Source: Porphyra umbilicalis (Eukaryota; Rhodophyta; Bangiophyceae; Bangiales; Bangiaceae). From it: a DNA stretch of 64,000 bases. The stretch lies in the NCBI GenBank assembly GCA_002049455.2, contig KV918781.1:248001-312000 (forward strand), written 5' to 3'. Made by a program: the position numbers and the translations under genes. Shown here piece by piece: positions 11,231 to 24,480 of the stretch. The notes beneath the pieces are model-generated. The model ran no database searches. It was not told the DNA's origin and saw nothing but the letters and a program-made list of their open reading frames with translations. The first letter of the stretch is position 1. Every line of letters begins with the position of its first letter.

Positions 11231-12759
11231 GTTACGACCGCATGATGGGGGACGACCGCAGCTGCCTGTGAGACATGTACGTGATGGAGCGCATGCAGCT
11301 CACCGCCATCGCGCTGCTGGCGGACCTCGCCGGCGGGCGGGTCCACCGCATCTCCTCAGCCCCTCTGTACCGGCTGGAGTGTCCCCGGTTGGACGACAGG
11401 GCGGAGGAGAGTGCGGACGAGCACGCCCGGCTGCAGCGGCTGCTCGAAGGCATGGCGGTGCTGCTCCCCAAATGGGGAGACGTGGTGTCGGCAGCGGGTT
11501 TGCCGCTCGGGCAGACGCCATTGCCGACGGAGGCGGACGACGCGGCGAAACCATACGGGTTTCGACTAGCGTTGGACGCTCAGGGCGTCGACTTCCCAAG
11601 TCGGGCCGAGCGCGCGACGTCGCGGAGCTCCACGGCGCGGAGGCCGCCGCGGGCGTCCGGGAACGTGGGGGCGGGGCGCACCCGGGGCGGGGGCAGCGAC
11701 GCGGCCCGGGAGGACGCGGCGGCGGCAGGCTCGGGATCGCCGTCATGGAGGGCCGTGTCGCCGTCGCGGTCGTCGCCGAGGGGGCGTGCCCGGCACGACG
11801 CCCAGTGGGTGCCGTCGCGGTCCCCGTCGGCGTCGGCGTCGACAACGCGGACACGATCGCCCGTTCGGGGGTCGTCACGTCGGGCAACGGGGTCGCGCCG
11901 GGCTCCGTCGCCTCAACGGCCGCGGGCGGGGCCGCGCCGGTCGCGGTCCAATACGCCCCCGCCGCGACGCACGCGGTCACCGCCGCCGGGACGCGGGACG
12001 CCACGCCCTCGGCGCGGGACGACGCCGGGACGGGCAACGCCGCCGCCGGCGCCGTCGCAACGGAGTGGCGCGGCGACGATGGGGGAATCCGCGTGTGGTA
12101 GGCAGCGGTCGTGGTCACCGCCAACGGCGTCGACGCGCCGGCGGAAGCCGCCGGCGTCCGCTGGAGCGTCAGGGCGGGCGGACGGCGGCGCGGCGGCGCC
12201 CCGACCGGGCGACGCGCGGCGCGGCCGGTCGCCGGCCGGTGCCGATGGGGCGGCTCGGTCGACGGCGGGGGCAACCGGGTCGCGGCGGAGCGGGGGGACC
12301 ACGCGGGGGAAACGCCCGAGGCCGTCCGAGGGGCAGGAGGTGGAGCCCCCCTACGCGGCGCACCACAAGTGGTACCGCGTGGGGTCCATTGCGCCTGAAG
12401 GCGACGCGCTCCGGGCGCACCTTTCGGCGGCGGCCGTGCAGCGCCTGGCCGCGGCGGGCGGCGCGCCTACCGGCGCCGTGAGGTTGGCGATCAGCCGGGT
12501 GCTGCGCAGTGGCGTGGGCCGGCTGCACGCGTCCTTGCGGACATCCAGCGACCGCACGATGGGGGAGGCGATGGACGGCGTCGTCAAGGTCGTCAAAGAA
12601 CTCCGCCGCGCGACGCACATGGAGGAAGACATTGGTCGTATCCTGGACGAAGTGCGGGCGGCGGACCGCGAGGCCTCTGCCGACGAGCCGTTCGTTCATG
12701 ACGACAGCGACGAGTTGGGGGACGAGCAACCCACGGGTCCTCGGCAGCGGCACCGCTAA
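11231..12759 (+). pseudogene. opposite-strand frame of gypsy A, segment 3
   Basis: The 3' part of the plus-strand frame. It starts with a helical Leu-rich part (about 11275-11590), continues with a long Arg/Ser/Pro/Gly-rich low-complexity part (about 11600-12340), and ends with a conserved-looking 130-residue domain (around HHKWYRVGSIAP) and an acidic tail. It overlaps the end of the pol frame tail to tail by a few bases near 12757. No family recognised; a nucleic-acid-binding role is only a guess from the Arg-rich part. Confidence 0.5.
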
Positions 12760-15700
12760 GCGGTGGCGCAGGCGTTGACCCGTGTGGTGGGGGCCTTCTC
12801 AAAGCGGAAGATCACGACGCGCCACACGGGCGGCAGGGAGAAGGCGGTGCGGCCTGTAACCGGGAACGTAGGATAGGGGGGGCTGAGTTGCACCCGAGCG
12901 GCGCAGTAGCGCGTCGCGAGCGTCCACCAGGACTGGTGTTTCCAGCGCGGGGCGACGAGGGTGATGTCACATGGATAGGAGGTGATGCGGGCGAGGACCT
13001 GCGGCAGAAAAGAAAAGGGGGGGCTGGCCCACCCGTTCTCGACCACCCAGTCGACCGAGAACGCCGCGGCGCAGCCGCGCGCGGCGTCCGCGGGGGACAG
13101 GGGCAGAAACCGGGGTAGATGGGTGGCCGCGGCGGTGGTAAACAGGTCGACCGTATGGGGGCCCCAGACCGCGTCGAGTTTCCCGAAGGCGGGGCGGCCC
13201 AATGTCCAGTGGGCAGCCGGTGGGTCGTCGGGAAACTCCGCCAGGAGGGAGGATGCCCAAAGGGCAGGGACGGTCTCCTCGTGGCTTGCCGCTGGCGACG
13301 CCCAGCGCACATCGACGAGCATGGCACCCGTCTCGTCGGTGTGCTGCTGGACCGCGACGCAGACCCAATCGGGTTGCCGCGGGGGCGGGGCGAGGACAAC
13401 CGGTGTCATCGGGAAGGCGTCGTCTGGGAGCGTACACTTCTTCTGCTTCGCTAAGCGGATGACGAGATGTTTCGGTAAACCCGAAATGGGTTCCCACAAA
13501 TCATCGCCCCGGCCATAAGTGGCCCACCGAACTTTCGCCACGATGCCGTTATCGGTGTCGTGGCGAATAGCCAACAGCCGGTCGATTTCCCAGGTCGGAT
13601 CTTCATCGGAGGAATTCACGTCGGGGAGCGGGGCCTGTGCAAGCCGATGCGGCTGGGTATCCGGTCCCGGCACCGGGCGCGGTGCCGGTGTGACGTCGTT
13701 ACTGTTGACCCGTCCTTCGCCATCGCTTTGGTCGATTACGAAGTAGGTGCCGTCCGTATAGAGAATCTCGAATGGGCCAAGGGCCTTGGGCAGCAGCTTG
13801 TGCCCCGCGCGGTGGAAGCGGAGGTAGACGAAGTCACCGACCACCAGGTCCTTGTTCTTCGGCCGTACCCGGCTGTCCCAGTCTCGCTTATAGCGAGCCT
13901 GGTACTTGTCGAGGGAAGCGCGCACCGTCGGGATGTGCTTTTTCAAGCCCTGGATGATGACCCGCTTCACTATGAGCGGGGAGCCATCGGCGGATGCCAG
14001 CGGGGACGAGCCAGCGAGGCCCTCAACCGTGAGGTTGGGCATACGGCGGGGGATCAGGAGGTCGAACGGCGCCATACCGGTGGCCCTATGCGGGCAGGTG
14101 TTGTACGCCAGGCTCAGGGCGGGGAGGAGGCGATCCTACTGTCGCGGGTGCTCCTCACAGAAGGCTCAGATCTGTTTCAGCAGCGTACGGTCATACCGTT
14201 CCACCTGACCGTTGGTCTGCGGATGGTAAGGCGTCGTGTACTTGCACCTCGTGCCCAACATCTTCATGACGGCGCGGAAGAACGCGTTGTCCATCTGTCG
14301 ACCCTCGTCCGATAGGACGCAGTCGAAGGGCCCGTAGGCCGCGACCCATGCGGTCAGGAACGCCGACGCGACCGTGACGGTGGTGATACGTCGGAGCGCA
14401 ACCGTACGGGTTAGCTTCGAGAAGCGGTCGGACATGACGAGCACGAACCGGTTGCCGTCAACCGTGTTGAGCAGCGGTCCGAGGATTTCAATGCCAACCT
14501 CGGTCAACGGTTCCTTTGGCGGGAACAGGGTCATAGGGGACGTATGCCGTCGCTCCTGCAGCCGGTTCTTCGCGCACGGCGGGCACTGCCGGACGAAGTC
14601 GTACAGGTCGACGATCATCGACTCCCAATAGAAGCAACGCTTCATGGCGGCATACATCCGCTGCACCCCAGGGTGACCTTTGGTCGTCGGGTAGTGCTCG
14701 AGGCCCATCACGCGGGGGCGTAGGGCCTCGGGGATGTATACTTGCATATCGTCCGTCGTTGGCTGACGGCGCACGAGGCGGCCTTCCTCATCAAGGACGG
14801 ACCGCGTCGGCTTTCCCGAGTCGATCACGGCGCGTAGCTGCTGGCATCGGCCATCTACGCCTCGTGCGCGAAGGAGCTCCTCCGCTGTGATCGGGGGAGG
14901 CGGTACCGGCGCCGAGAAGATGTTGGCGTCCGTGCCACTTGCGGCCTGAGCCAGCAGGAAGCATGTGATGTCGTCATCCAGCTCCTTCTTGTCCAGACCC
15001 GTCGTGGGTACGCGGGACAGAGCATCGGGGAGGTTGTGGTTCGCTCCCTTCTTGTACTTCACCTCGAAGTCGAACTCCGCTAGGCGGAGGCGCCAACGGA
15101 GCAGACGACCGGTGGCCGTCGTCAACCGGTAGATCCAACTGAGGCATTCGTGGCAGGTACGCACCGTGAACCGCGAGCCCTCCACATAGTGTCGGAGGTG
15201 GAGCACGGCCCAGACGAGGCCCAGGCACTCCTTCTCGGTGGCCAAATAGTTGCGTTGCTCGGGCTGCAGGGCGCGGCTGTAGAACCCAACGGGTTTCAGC
15301 TGGCCGTCCTGCTGCTCTTGGAGCGGAGCGCAGCCCAACTGGGTGTCGCACGCATCGACGTCGATGGTGAAGGACGCTCCGCGGCGGGGGAGCGCCAGGA
15401 CCGGCGGATGAAGCAGCGCGTCGCGTAGGCGCGTGAACGCTGCGGCCTGCGTCTCGGTGAACGTCGGGAGCGTGTCGCCGTACGCCTTGGTTGTCAGCTG
15501 GTTTAGGGGCGCTGCGATCCGTGCGTAGTTCGCGACGAAGCGGCAGTACACGTTACACATGCCGACGAAGCTACGCAACTGCGTCTTTGTTCGCGGGTGA
15601 CCTACCTTCGCGAGCGCCTCCAGGTTCTTGTTGTGCACCCGCATCTCCCCAGGGGATATGATGTGCCCACGGTACTCGACGGACGTCTGGAAGAACTGGC

Positions 15701-16197
15701 ACTTCTTGGCCTTCAACGTGACGCCAGCCCGACCCAAGCGGGTCAGGGCTTCGTCGAGCGCTTTCGCGTGGTTCTCCGGGGTGTCGGAGAAGACGATGAC
15801 ATCGTCGAGGTAGACAAGGCACGTTTGCCAGGTCATCCCGGACAAGATGATGTCGAGGGCACGTTGGAAGGTCGCGGGAGCGTTGGTGAGGCCGAAGGCC
15901 ATCTTCAGGTACTCGTACGTGCCCATGTGGCGGGTGAAAGCGGTCTTGTCGAGGTCTTCCAGGGCCATGGGTATCTGCCAATACCCGGCATTGCATTCGA
16001 GCGTTGAGAAGACGCGGGCGTCTCCCAGCGAGTCGATGCAATCCTCCATCCGCGGGATGGGATAGGAGTCCTTCTTGGTCACCGCATTGAGACGACGGTA
16101 GTTGACGCAAAAGCGTGGCGACCCGTCTTTCTTGAAGACGACAACGACAGGGCTTGCCCATTCACTGGTACTTGGTCGGACGACCTTGGCTTCCAGC
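12756..16197 (-). CDS. gypsy A pol: RT, RNase H, integrase, chromodomain
   Basis: Minus-strand coding region of the retrotransposon polymerase. The RT domain has PYRR-type start motifs (FCVNYRRLNA), AFGLTNAPATFQ and the catalytic box YLDDVIVF. RNase H follows with TIDVDACDTQLG and a connecting tether. The integrase has an HHCC zinc finger (HPGVQRMY...CPPCAKN) and DDE core residues, then a C-terminal chromodomain around WATYGRGDDLWEPISGLP (about 13400-13560) and a further 240-residue extension. The hAT element at 16198 separates this region from protease and the first RT residues. A few small breaks are present. Confidence 0.92.
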
Positions 16198-17475
16198 CAG
16201 GCCCTGCCATAAGTATATCGCCAGTAGGTATTTTTACGGGTGTAAGTGGCCGTGCACCCGTACTCAGGGCCAAACTCTCTTGTGTTAGACGGTATCTACA
16301 CCGAAAAGAGACTGCTACCAGTACTTGGACCTTGCCGCTCAGTACGTATTTCGTGGGTATTCTTCCCTGAAGTTTGAAATTTTGGATCGGGATGAAGAAT
16401 GCTAGGCGCTCATGTCAGCTGAAGTAGCAGATTGGTGGCCGCGAAGGACTCTGGACTCCTCAGCAGACTGTCTGCAAGCAAAAGCCTGCAGGAATCTGTC
16501 TGCATGTTCCGGAAAAACAGAGACTTGCAACCGCCATAGGGCTGATGGATGGCGATCACGCAGTTGCAGCGCGTGCGGCATCCACATGTATGCACTGGCT
16601 GAAGGACGATCGCCCGGTGGGCAGGTGAATGCGCGCTCGCAATTCCGGGATGTGCTGCTGAGGACTCCTGGAAGCGCGTCTGAACCGTGTGATAATGATG
16701 AGGCAGCCCTATACCGGACAGGCGGACAATTCTTTGAAGCGGAATGCGCCACATGCGTTGACAGCCGGCAGGCCTGACCGTCTACTGACGTTTCAGCTCC
16801 TTCTGCGGCTGATTCACCGCCTTGAATTTGAAAGCTGATGATCAAGTGCACGACAGAAGCGCTGGATACGGCTACAAAACCATACCATGGCATGGACGAA
16901 TGCACTGGGCCTCTCCAGACCGCAGAAGCTTGGAAAGCTCGAGAGCGCATGAACATATTGTTTGACGGAGATCCCCAAGGCCGCCACCTGACATGCAAGT
17001 TCAAGCTGGGCCACTCATGAGATGCGTCTCGCGAAGAGACGTGTTTCAAAGCCATACGATCCGAGGCGGTGGCAGAAGACTCCCGTTCGCTGAGGTCGGG
17101 TCTGTCCCGGAGGGTTCCCGGTACTGCCAGCTGCGCTGCTGCACACGTCGCCTACATCACAGATTTTTGACCAAGATATGTGCATCCTCGAAAGATGTAG
17201 CATTGTTTTTGGCGTCGTCACAGCCAATCACGTTCTAGAAAGACCTCTCTCGGGGGAGCCAACCTCCAGTCGGGGCCGTGAATCGACATGCGTCCTGCCC
17301 AACAGCGCCGGCGCTCGAAAGGGGTCACCACCCACTGATAAGATCTCCTCGCAGCGTACCGACGAGCGGGAGTCGCTCAATGCGGGTCTGAGCCGCACGT
17401 GCTGGATGGTCCTCCCGTCCGGCACGCTCATGCAACGGAGCCGCACGAACTGGCGCCCTTCCCCTTCCTCCGACC

Positions 17476-20127
17476 ATGTCCACAGCATCATCGTCCGATG
17501 ACGATATCGACGTCGTGCACCCCTCCACCGCTCCTCCACTGCCGTCCCCATCTACGGGCGGGGCGGTGGTCACGGAGCGAATCCTGCCGCCCGTGCCATC
17601 GCGATCGAGCAAGCGACCTTTGAGCCTTAGCGCGCCCACGGGCCCCGACGACCAGACGTTCCCCGCCTTCCTTCGTGACGAAGTTGACATCACGAGGCCC
17701 ATCGTCGTGGCGGAGGCACCGGGCAGCTGGTCAGTGAAGGACCTCGTTTGGAAGCATGACCCGAGCGGGCGTGCCAAGACACAACGGTCGCCACTGTGGG
17801 GGCTGGTTGACGTGTACGTCTTGGATGAGTCCAACGACGTCTACGTGCGGTGCAAGGTGTGCGCTCTTGACCGTGTCGAGACGTACTTGTTCTTACAGGG
17901 TGGTCAAACGTCAAATGGCACCAAGCTCTTTGAAACGACCGGCAAGGGCAAGGGCTCCCCTGCACGTCGTGGCGACCACCTTCTAGCGGCGCTGTACCTG
18001 GCCAAGAACCTCAAGGGTGGGCCTCGCACGCGACTGACGGCGGCTGATGGTGCGATTACGCAATTCATGCGCCCGGCGGATCGACGTGAGCACCACGTAC
18101 GATTTGTGCTGATGCAGATCATGACGTCTTCTTCGCACGCGTTTTCAACAAGCGCTTATGTCCGTTCCTTCCTCGCAGGTTTCCGGATCAACTACGCGCC
18201 ACCAGCACTTGGTACGGTCATGTTGCATCTCTCGGAGCTCGCGTCCCTCATCTCCTCGATCCTTGTCGACCTCTTCACGGCCGCTGCCAACGAGTACATG
18301 GGTGTACCCTGGGCCCATGTTTGCATCGATATGTGGACGGCGCCTGGGTCCCGAGCTAGCTACGGCGCGTTGATCCTGCGTTTCACGGACTTCGGGACGT
18401 TTGCTATCAAGCAAAAGTCCCTCGGTGTTTGGGCGTGTCCTGGGAGGCACAACCATAAGGCCATCGTCAAGTGGCAGCAAGAAGTGCTTGGACGAGTCGG
18501 AATCTCGGAAGGTGACATTGCCTCAACCACAACTGATTCGGGGTCGAACGTCCGCAAGGCCGAGGCGGATCTTGATGCTCCGTGGATTCCCTGTGCGGCT
18601 CATGCGTTGAACGTGGCGGTTCGGAAGTCTCTGGGAGCGTCGGGTGAGTCTGCCAACCAGCGGGCGATTCGTGTTGCCGCCGGCGGGCGGGCTGCGCGAC
18701 GCCAGCTCAAGGCCTGCCCCAATCCTGCAGCCCGGGAGCTGCTGACCCGGCTTCGCGCAACAACAACGTTCTTCAAGCACTCGGACGCGGAGGCGCAGAG
18801 GTTGAGTGCCATCATCGTTGCAGGCGACCCGGCGATTCGCGGCCTTGTGTCCGAAGTCGCGACGCGTTGGGGGTCGACCTACCTGTCTGTGGCTCGTTTG
18901 TACTCTATGTGGCCGCGGCTTTCCATTTTCTTCCGCTCGACGGCGCTGACGGCGGACCAGCGCAAGCGCCGTGTCGCCCATCGTGATTGGGACAAGATGC
19001 GACACCTTATCGCCATCCTGACACCCGTCTTTGAGGTGACAAAGGAGTGCCCGAGAACGTCGGCGACGCTGGCGGACATTTTTTCTCTTGTCGTCGCGCT
19101 CCGCAAGACGCTGCTGCTCGACACCATCGTCGCGCCCAAGTTCCCCGAGCATCCACTGGCCGTTGGCTCCGACTCTATCGAGTCGTTCCTCCAGGAGAAC
19201 CCAGACGACGACGTCATCGAGCTCGAAAACCGCCTCTACCCCAGCGAGGCCGTCTAAATGGAGACAAGGGATGGCTATGAGTCGTTATGTGAAGAGGCGG
19301 CTGTCGCAGTGCGCATCATGCGCGACGAGATCGACCGCCTTTTTTTCAACCCCAAGGAGAATGCAAAAAACTGGTTGAGAAACCCAGCTGTTTTGAGCGC
19401 CGTGCTTCTTTCACCAGGTGGTGGCCGGATGCTGCGGGAAGTTGGAGATTGGGTTGGGATGGGTGACCCGACTGCCGAGGCCGAGACAGCCTTTCTCGAA
19501 ACGGCCGCGAAGCTGCAACCGACCGCAGAGGCGTTCGGCGGGTGCGGCTCGGCGGGGCACTTGCGCTCTACCGCGGGAATCTCCGAGCTGCGGGTAATGG
19601 CGCGCTCCTCGTTGGTCCTGTGGCAAGCCGATATGTCACCTGAACGTGAGCGTACTCTGGAACCAAGCAGAGTGGACCGCGCGGCGCGCGAGGAGCTGTC
19701 TCGGTTTCGCCGCTTGTCAGACTCGGCCATGGCTGGGGACGCGATGGAGTTTTGGCGCGCACACCGTGCGCAGTTCCCTGCCCTGTTTGTCGTTGCTGGC
19801 TCGGTCTTCGGTGCGGTGGGATCATCTGCCTCTTGCGAGCGCGAGTTTTCCATTGCCGGGCGGCTTGTTGCGGGCGACCGCTCGTCGCTGTCTATTGGGA
19901 GCGTGGAGATGCACTCACTTGTTTCATCCAATGCCGACCTCCTTCCTTCCAACACGGCCTCCGTACCGTCCCTGTCCCACGCTGAAGCAGCCACCTTCCG
20001 CGAGACTATGAATGGTTACGTTCCATCTACCGATGAAGCCGAATCTGGGTTCTACGACGTTGACATCGACGAGGAGGAGAGCGAGGATGAAGAACAGCTC
20101 GCGGTGGGTTGGGGGCCGTATGATTGA
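17476..20127 (+). CDS. hAT family transposase (one internal stop)
   Basis: Encodes the DNA transposase of the surrounding element. A 593-codon frame is followed, in the same frame, by a TAA at 19255-19257 and then a 289-codon continuation starting with ATG at 19258. Features: a possible zinc-binding CKVC near residue 135; catalytic Asp285 in CIDMWTAP; second Asp354 in TTTDSGSN, followed by the family-typical CAAHALN; and in the second part the C-terminal hAT dimerisation region with SASCEREFSIAGRL. The full 883-codon span is a normal hAT length. The stop means it is either dead or needs read-through; a sequencing error is also possible. Upstream 16198-17475 holds the terminal region and no convincing exon. 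Confidence 0.9.
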
Positions 20128-22250
20128 GTCGTTCTGGTTGCTTCTTGTTGGTTGGTAGTAATACATGCGTCTCAACTTTATGTGAGAGCCTCATACCCAT
20201 GGCCCTGTATTGCTTCTGTCAAGAACCATGGGCGAAGAACAGCCGGTATCGTTCAATCTCAGTATCTTCACACGCAGTCAGTGTAAAACACAACAAAGCC
20301 TGCGGCACACCGACTTCAAAGGCCGACGCAGGAACCCTCTGTCAAGGCGCGCTGAGCCTCCAATCTGCAGCAAGCGGCCTTGCCGCTCTTTGCCACCCCA
20401 AGTATCATCACGACATAAAGCGACCCCCTACGCCCCTGACCTACATTTCACACTCAGTCAACGGCCAGCCACCCGCACCTTGCCTCAAACGCTTCCCTCA
20501 CACTCGCATGCGCCACAGACGCGCGAGCCGCAGAAAAAAACGACGTGGACGACCGAACCACGGACGACCCTCGGCCGACAGCAAGACCAGGTCAGCAGCC
20601 GTCACACATGTCCGAAGCACAGACGCCAGAAACCCCGACGACAACGCCACGTTCCTTCGAACCACCGCCGCCCTCGCCGCCGACGCTCTTCCCAGACCAG
20701 CGCCCGTCAGCCCTCCACCGTCACACATACCAACGCCAGCAAAGAGCACGCCATCGACATCCAGGCCACCCCAGCACACGATGCCGATTACTGCGTCACG
20801 TATGCTTTCGCCAAGAGCACATCTGCAACCAAAGCCCCGACGCTGAGGCCGCCCCCACTGCCGACGCCGCCGCAGCCAATAGCGCAAATCAACCTCCCAG
20901 CCGCGCAGACTCGCGCCACGGACGCATAAGCTGCCGATGACAACTACACAGACGACAGACGCGCAGACCTCGTCGCAGCGGCGCCTTCACCACGCCGCCT
21001 CCCGCCACACAATCTCCGGAGGTTTACGTTGGTGCCCACAAATTTTACGCTACAAACGCCGCGGGCACCGGCGCACATGGCGTCAATAGCCCGGACACAA
21101 GCGTCGCCGCCACGCGCCCCCCAGATGCAAACGCTTCTTCATCGACGCCTCCCAGGCCTTCAGCTCCGCCGCCACGCACACCATCCCTCAACTGTACCGA
21201 TAAATGTGGAATGCGCCACAGACGCACCAGCAGAAGAACACCATGTCACAGAGATCACATCTACGAGCGCCTGCGCCGCCGACGTCCTTGCAGCAGAAGC
21301 CGCCACTACATCTTCTCGCGCCCCAGGCGCGTAAGGCACCGACGAACGCAAGACTGGAGCCGGCAGTGTCGAAGAGCTCGCCGCCGACGCATTTCGAACA
21401 CCGTATCCAGCAACAGGTTTCCCCGTCACGCACTCAGATGCCGCCGAAAAACGCGTCACGGAAGCCTGGACGACCGACGCACACTGCACCGATGCCCGCG
21501 CCCGAAGCGCCCCTGCCACTAGGACACCTGCCACGACCGTCCGCGCCACAGACGCTCGCGCCACCGAACCAGCTCCATCCGACACCGCGCCTCACCCACT
21601 CCGCTACGTACGCCATCGCCAGCGACGGACGACCTGTCTAAGACAAGACCACAGCGATCAGCACGACAGGCGCTGCTGCCGCTGGCGTTTTCAGCACACC
21701 AGCACCCAGAACATAGGACCCCTAGACGCACGATGCTGTGACCGACGAGAACGCTACGGAGCCCGCGGCGACCGACGCAGACGCCGCCGATTCTCTCGTA
21801 CCAGGCACCCCCGCCACGTGATGTCCAACCACGTGAGCACCCTCAACCACAGCCCCCGCCACAGACGCTCCCGCCTGGGACGCCCTGCCTCAGCCACCTC
21901 CGTCACTCACGCTCCCGCCACACGCGCAGACGCAGCAGAAGAGAACGTCACCGATGCCAGCCCAACGAGCGCCCGTACCGTCGACGCCCTCGCCGGTGAC
22001 GCCTGCATTACGCCAGCCCCCCACCCACGCGCCCCTGCCGCACATGTCGAGGCTGCAGACGAGCACACCATAAACGCCGCGCCTGAAGGGAAACACGGCG
22101 CCAATGAAAACATCAGAACCCAAGACGCTAGAAATCATCTGCCGCGGGGGGGAGGGGCACGGACCATTTGATGGCACGTCAGCCAAACGCGCAGCGGCGT
22201 GAAGGTAGCTCTGACGGGCGCGTTCGCACCGTCAGGCCAGTATCAGTGGC
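20128..22250. repeat. C/A-rich degenerate repeat tract inside the hAT element
   Basis: About 2 kb of plus-strand sequence rich in C and A and poor in T, with a recurring word GCCACAGACGC (for example near 20511, 21213, 21534 and 21862) separated by variable GCC/ACG-rich spacers. Frames are open on both strands and none looks like a protein family. It may be a decayed tandem repeat or repetitive cargo. Confidence 0.45.
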
Positions 22251-24480
22251 CAACGTCACAGCGCTCCCAAGCCGCGCATTTGGCTCGGGCACATAGCCCT
22301 TCCGTGCCTCGCTCTCCATACGCCCCCCCCCCCAACGTACCTCGGTCAGCACGCGAGAGTAGGTCATCGCGTGGTAAGCGGCGAGCACAAACACGTCGCC
22401 CGGCACGACGCTCACGGGCTCCCCCCATTAGAACTGCGCACACGCTTCTGCCCCCCCGCCCCAGACAGGCAATTGGATAACTAGTATCCTCTCCGCCTTT
22501 CCCACATGTCTGCGTCGGTTGTCTGCGGCAAGGCCTGGACCCAAGCCGAGATGAGCCTGACTGGCGCCTTGGTCAAGCACAGAAAGGACATGAATTTAAA
22601 TGTGATGACGTGCGAGTCACACAACTTGTTCGAATAAGTACGACGGGTGTTGGAATGAAGCATGCCGTCGTCGTCGACGACACCGTCTTTGTGCTCAAGC
22701 CAAGTCGTCCCCTTCCGGGCCGTCCTCTTCGATTGATAAATTTCCCATGCTCGTTTTACCCGATAGAGCGCATCTGAAGTCGTCAGCAGCGACCGCAATA
22801 CGGATCATGGATGCGCTGAGAAATTGAAACAGATGCAAGTCACATTCGGCTGGCAGGAGGAGTGGGCCCAATATCACCATCTCGCTCAAGTACAACCTGT
22901 TGCTGGGGACGAGCCGCGGCGCGTGGACGGCAGCCTCACACCTCTTCCTCCAACCAACCAGCTGCACGTCGGCGACACGTCTCGCGTGCGCATCTGCTTC
23001 GGCTTTGGCGTTGGCGACGCTTGACACACCGCCCACCGACATTTTGGTGTCGCGAGCTGCCGGGACATGGGCGGTGAGCCGCACATGAAGAAAGACAGGA
23101 TACAACCGCGGACCTCCCACCCACCCCCAACCTGCTGCCGGCGACAAGACGACGCAGTCGCCACGCCCCCAGCTTTTGCCAACCGCCCTCTTTCGGCGCA
23201 CAAGACGCCACACGTGCAGGCGCACCCCCCCCCCCTCCGCGTCCCCTTTCCACCACGCCCGCCTACACCGCTGCCGCAGCGACCGCCGCCCGCCGCGGCG
23301 GGCGCAACAGTGGCCCTCACCGCCGCGGCGGCGGCGAGCGTCAACTCGCGGGGCGACGCGGCAAGCCGCTGTGGCGGCGAGTGGGACGAGCTCCGCCGCC
23401 CGCCCTCCGCCGGCGCGGCGCACGCCTTTCGGCGGGGACACGGCGGCAGCGGCGGCCACGGCCGCAGTGGGGAGTTCGGCAGAAGCGGCGGCGGCGGCGC
23501 TGGCGACGGCGACCGCGCTTCAGTCACGGCCGACAAGCAGGGAGCGTGCGCCGCTCGAGATGGACCTCTCTGCGGCACGCAAATGTGTGCTCGGCCGCCG
23601 TAGGTCCCACTCGCACGCACAACGTGCTGGACGGGAAGGGGAGGGTCGAATGGGAGAAATTCTCCACCTCCGGCGCCTAGGGGGTGGGCGGCGGGTCGGG
23701 TTGCGCCTCCCCAGAGGTCGTGTCGGCTGTCAATGGGCGATGGCCCACCCGCCGGTCGGAGAAGGGTCGCCGCCAGCCGACGCGCCACGAACGCGCGGCC
23801 GCAAGCGGGAACGGGCGTGACTGTCGCCAACGCAGTGGCGGTGTCGATGATCGTCGCGCACCACCGCACGAAGGGCACATCGTCAGAATCGGCCCTCGAG
23901 CCGCTGCGGACGCCGCCGTCCGTGGTGGCCGTCGGTACCGCCGCCCACCGCCAGCGTGGTTGCGACGGCGTCGAGCGTGGCGCGCCGCCGCACGAGCGGC
24001 TCATTTTCCAGCTCGGCCGCCGAGCCGCTGTCGATGCGGCCGTCGGGGACGGCCGCCGCCGACCGCACAGACTCCCGCCGCCACTTCGTCGGCGGCGGCG
24101 ACGCGCACCGCGGCGGTCGGTGGCTAGGTGGCGGCGGCCGCAGCGACGGCAGCGGCGTCGGCGGTGGAGATGGCGGAATCGCGGCCGCAATCCTCGCGGC
24201 GAGCAGCCACTCTCTGTTGCGGGGCCAGAGTGCAGAGTCGGGGCGGTTCGGCATACAGTTGATGCAAGACTGCCAACGTTGACACGGACGGCCGCGAGCA
24301 CGTCCTCGCCGACAGCGTCTCCAGACTGTATGCGGACATGTGATTGGTGCACGTTGCACGCTTCCAAGCCGTCCCAAAAGATATGCAGAACCTGACACAA
24401 AGCTCAGGCGCAAACAAAGATTCGAAATTCAAAGGTATACCCTCGAATTTGAAGTATATCCAATACCCATACTCCGCGTC
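22251..24480. other. hAT internal region without a recognised gene
   Basis: 22480-22830 is of average composition and carries a minus-strand frame with ordinary residues (around YRVKRAWEIYQSKRTARKG) that I do not recognise. 22830-24400 is GC-rich with frames open on both strands at once, typical of composition rather than coding. The last 200 bp are AT-rich terminal sequence of the transposon. Confidence 0.4.

Noticed and set aside
9546-12759. Plus-strand frames taken at first as an interrupted host gene
   Set aside because: They lie between the LTRs and inside the single GCTGA duplication of gypsy element A, so they belong to that element.
16402-17055. 217-codon frame upstream of the hAT transposase
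   Set aside because: Wrong strand for the transposase and no family features.
22886-24400. 504-codon minus-strand frame inside the hAT element
   Set aside because: Frames on the opposite strand are equally open and no motif is present; GC composition explains it.
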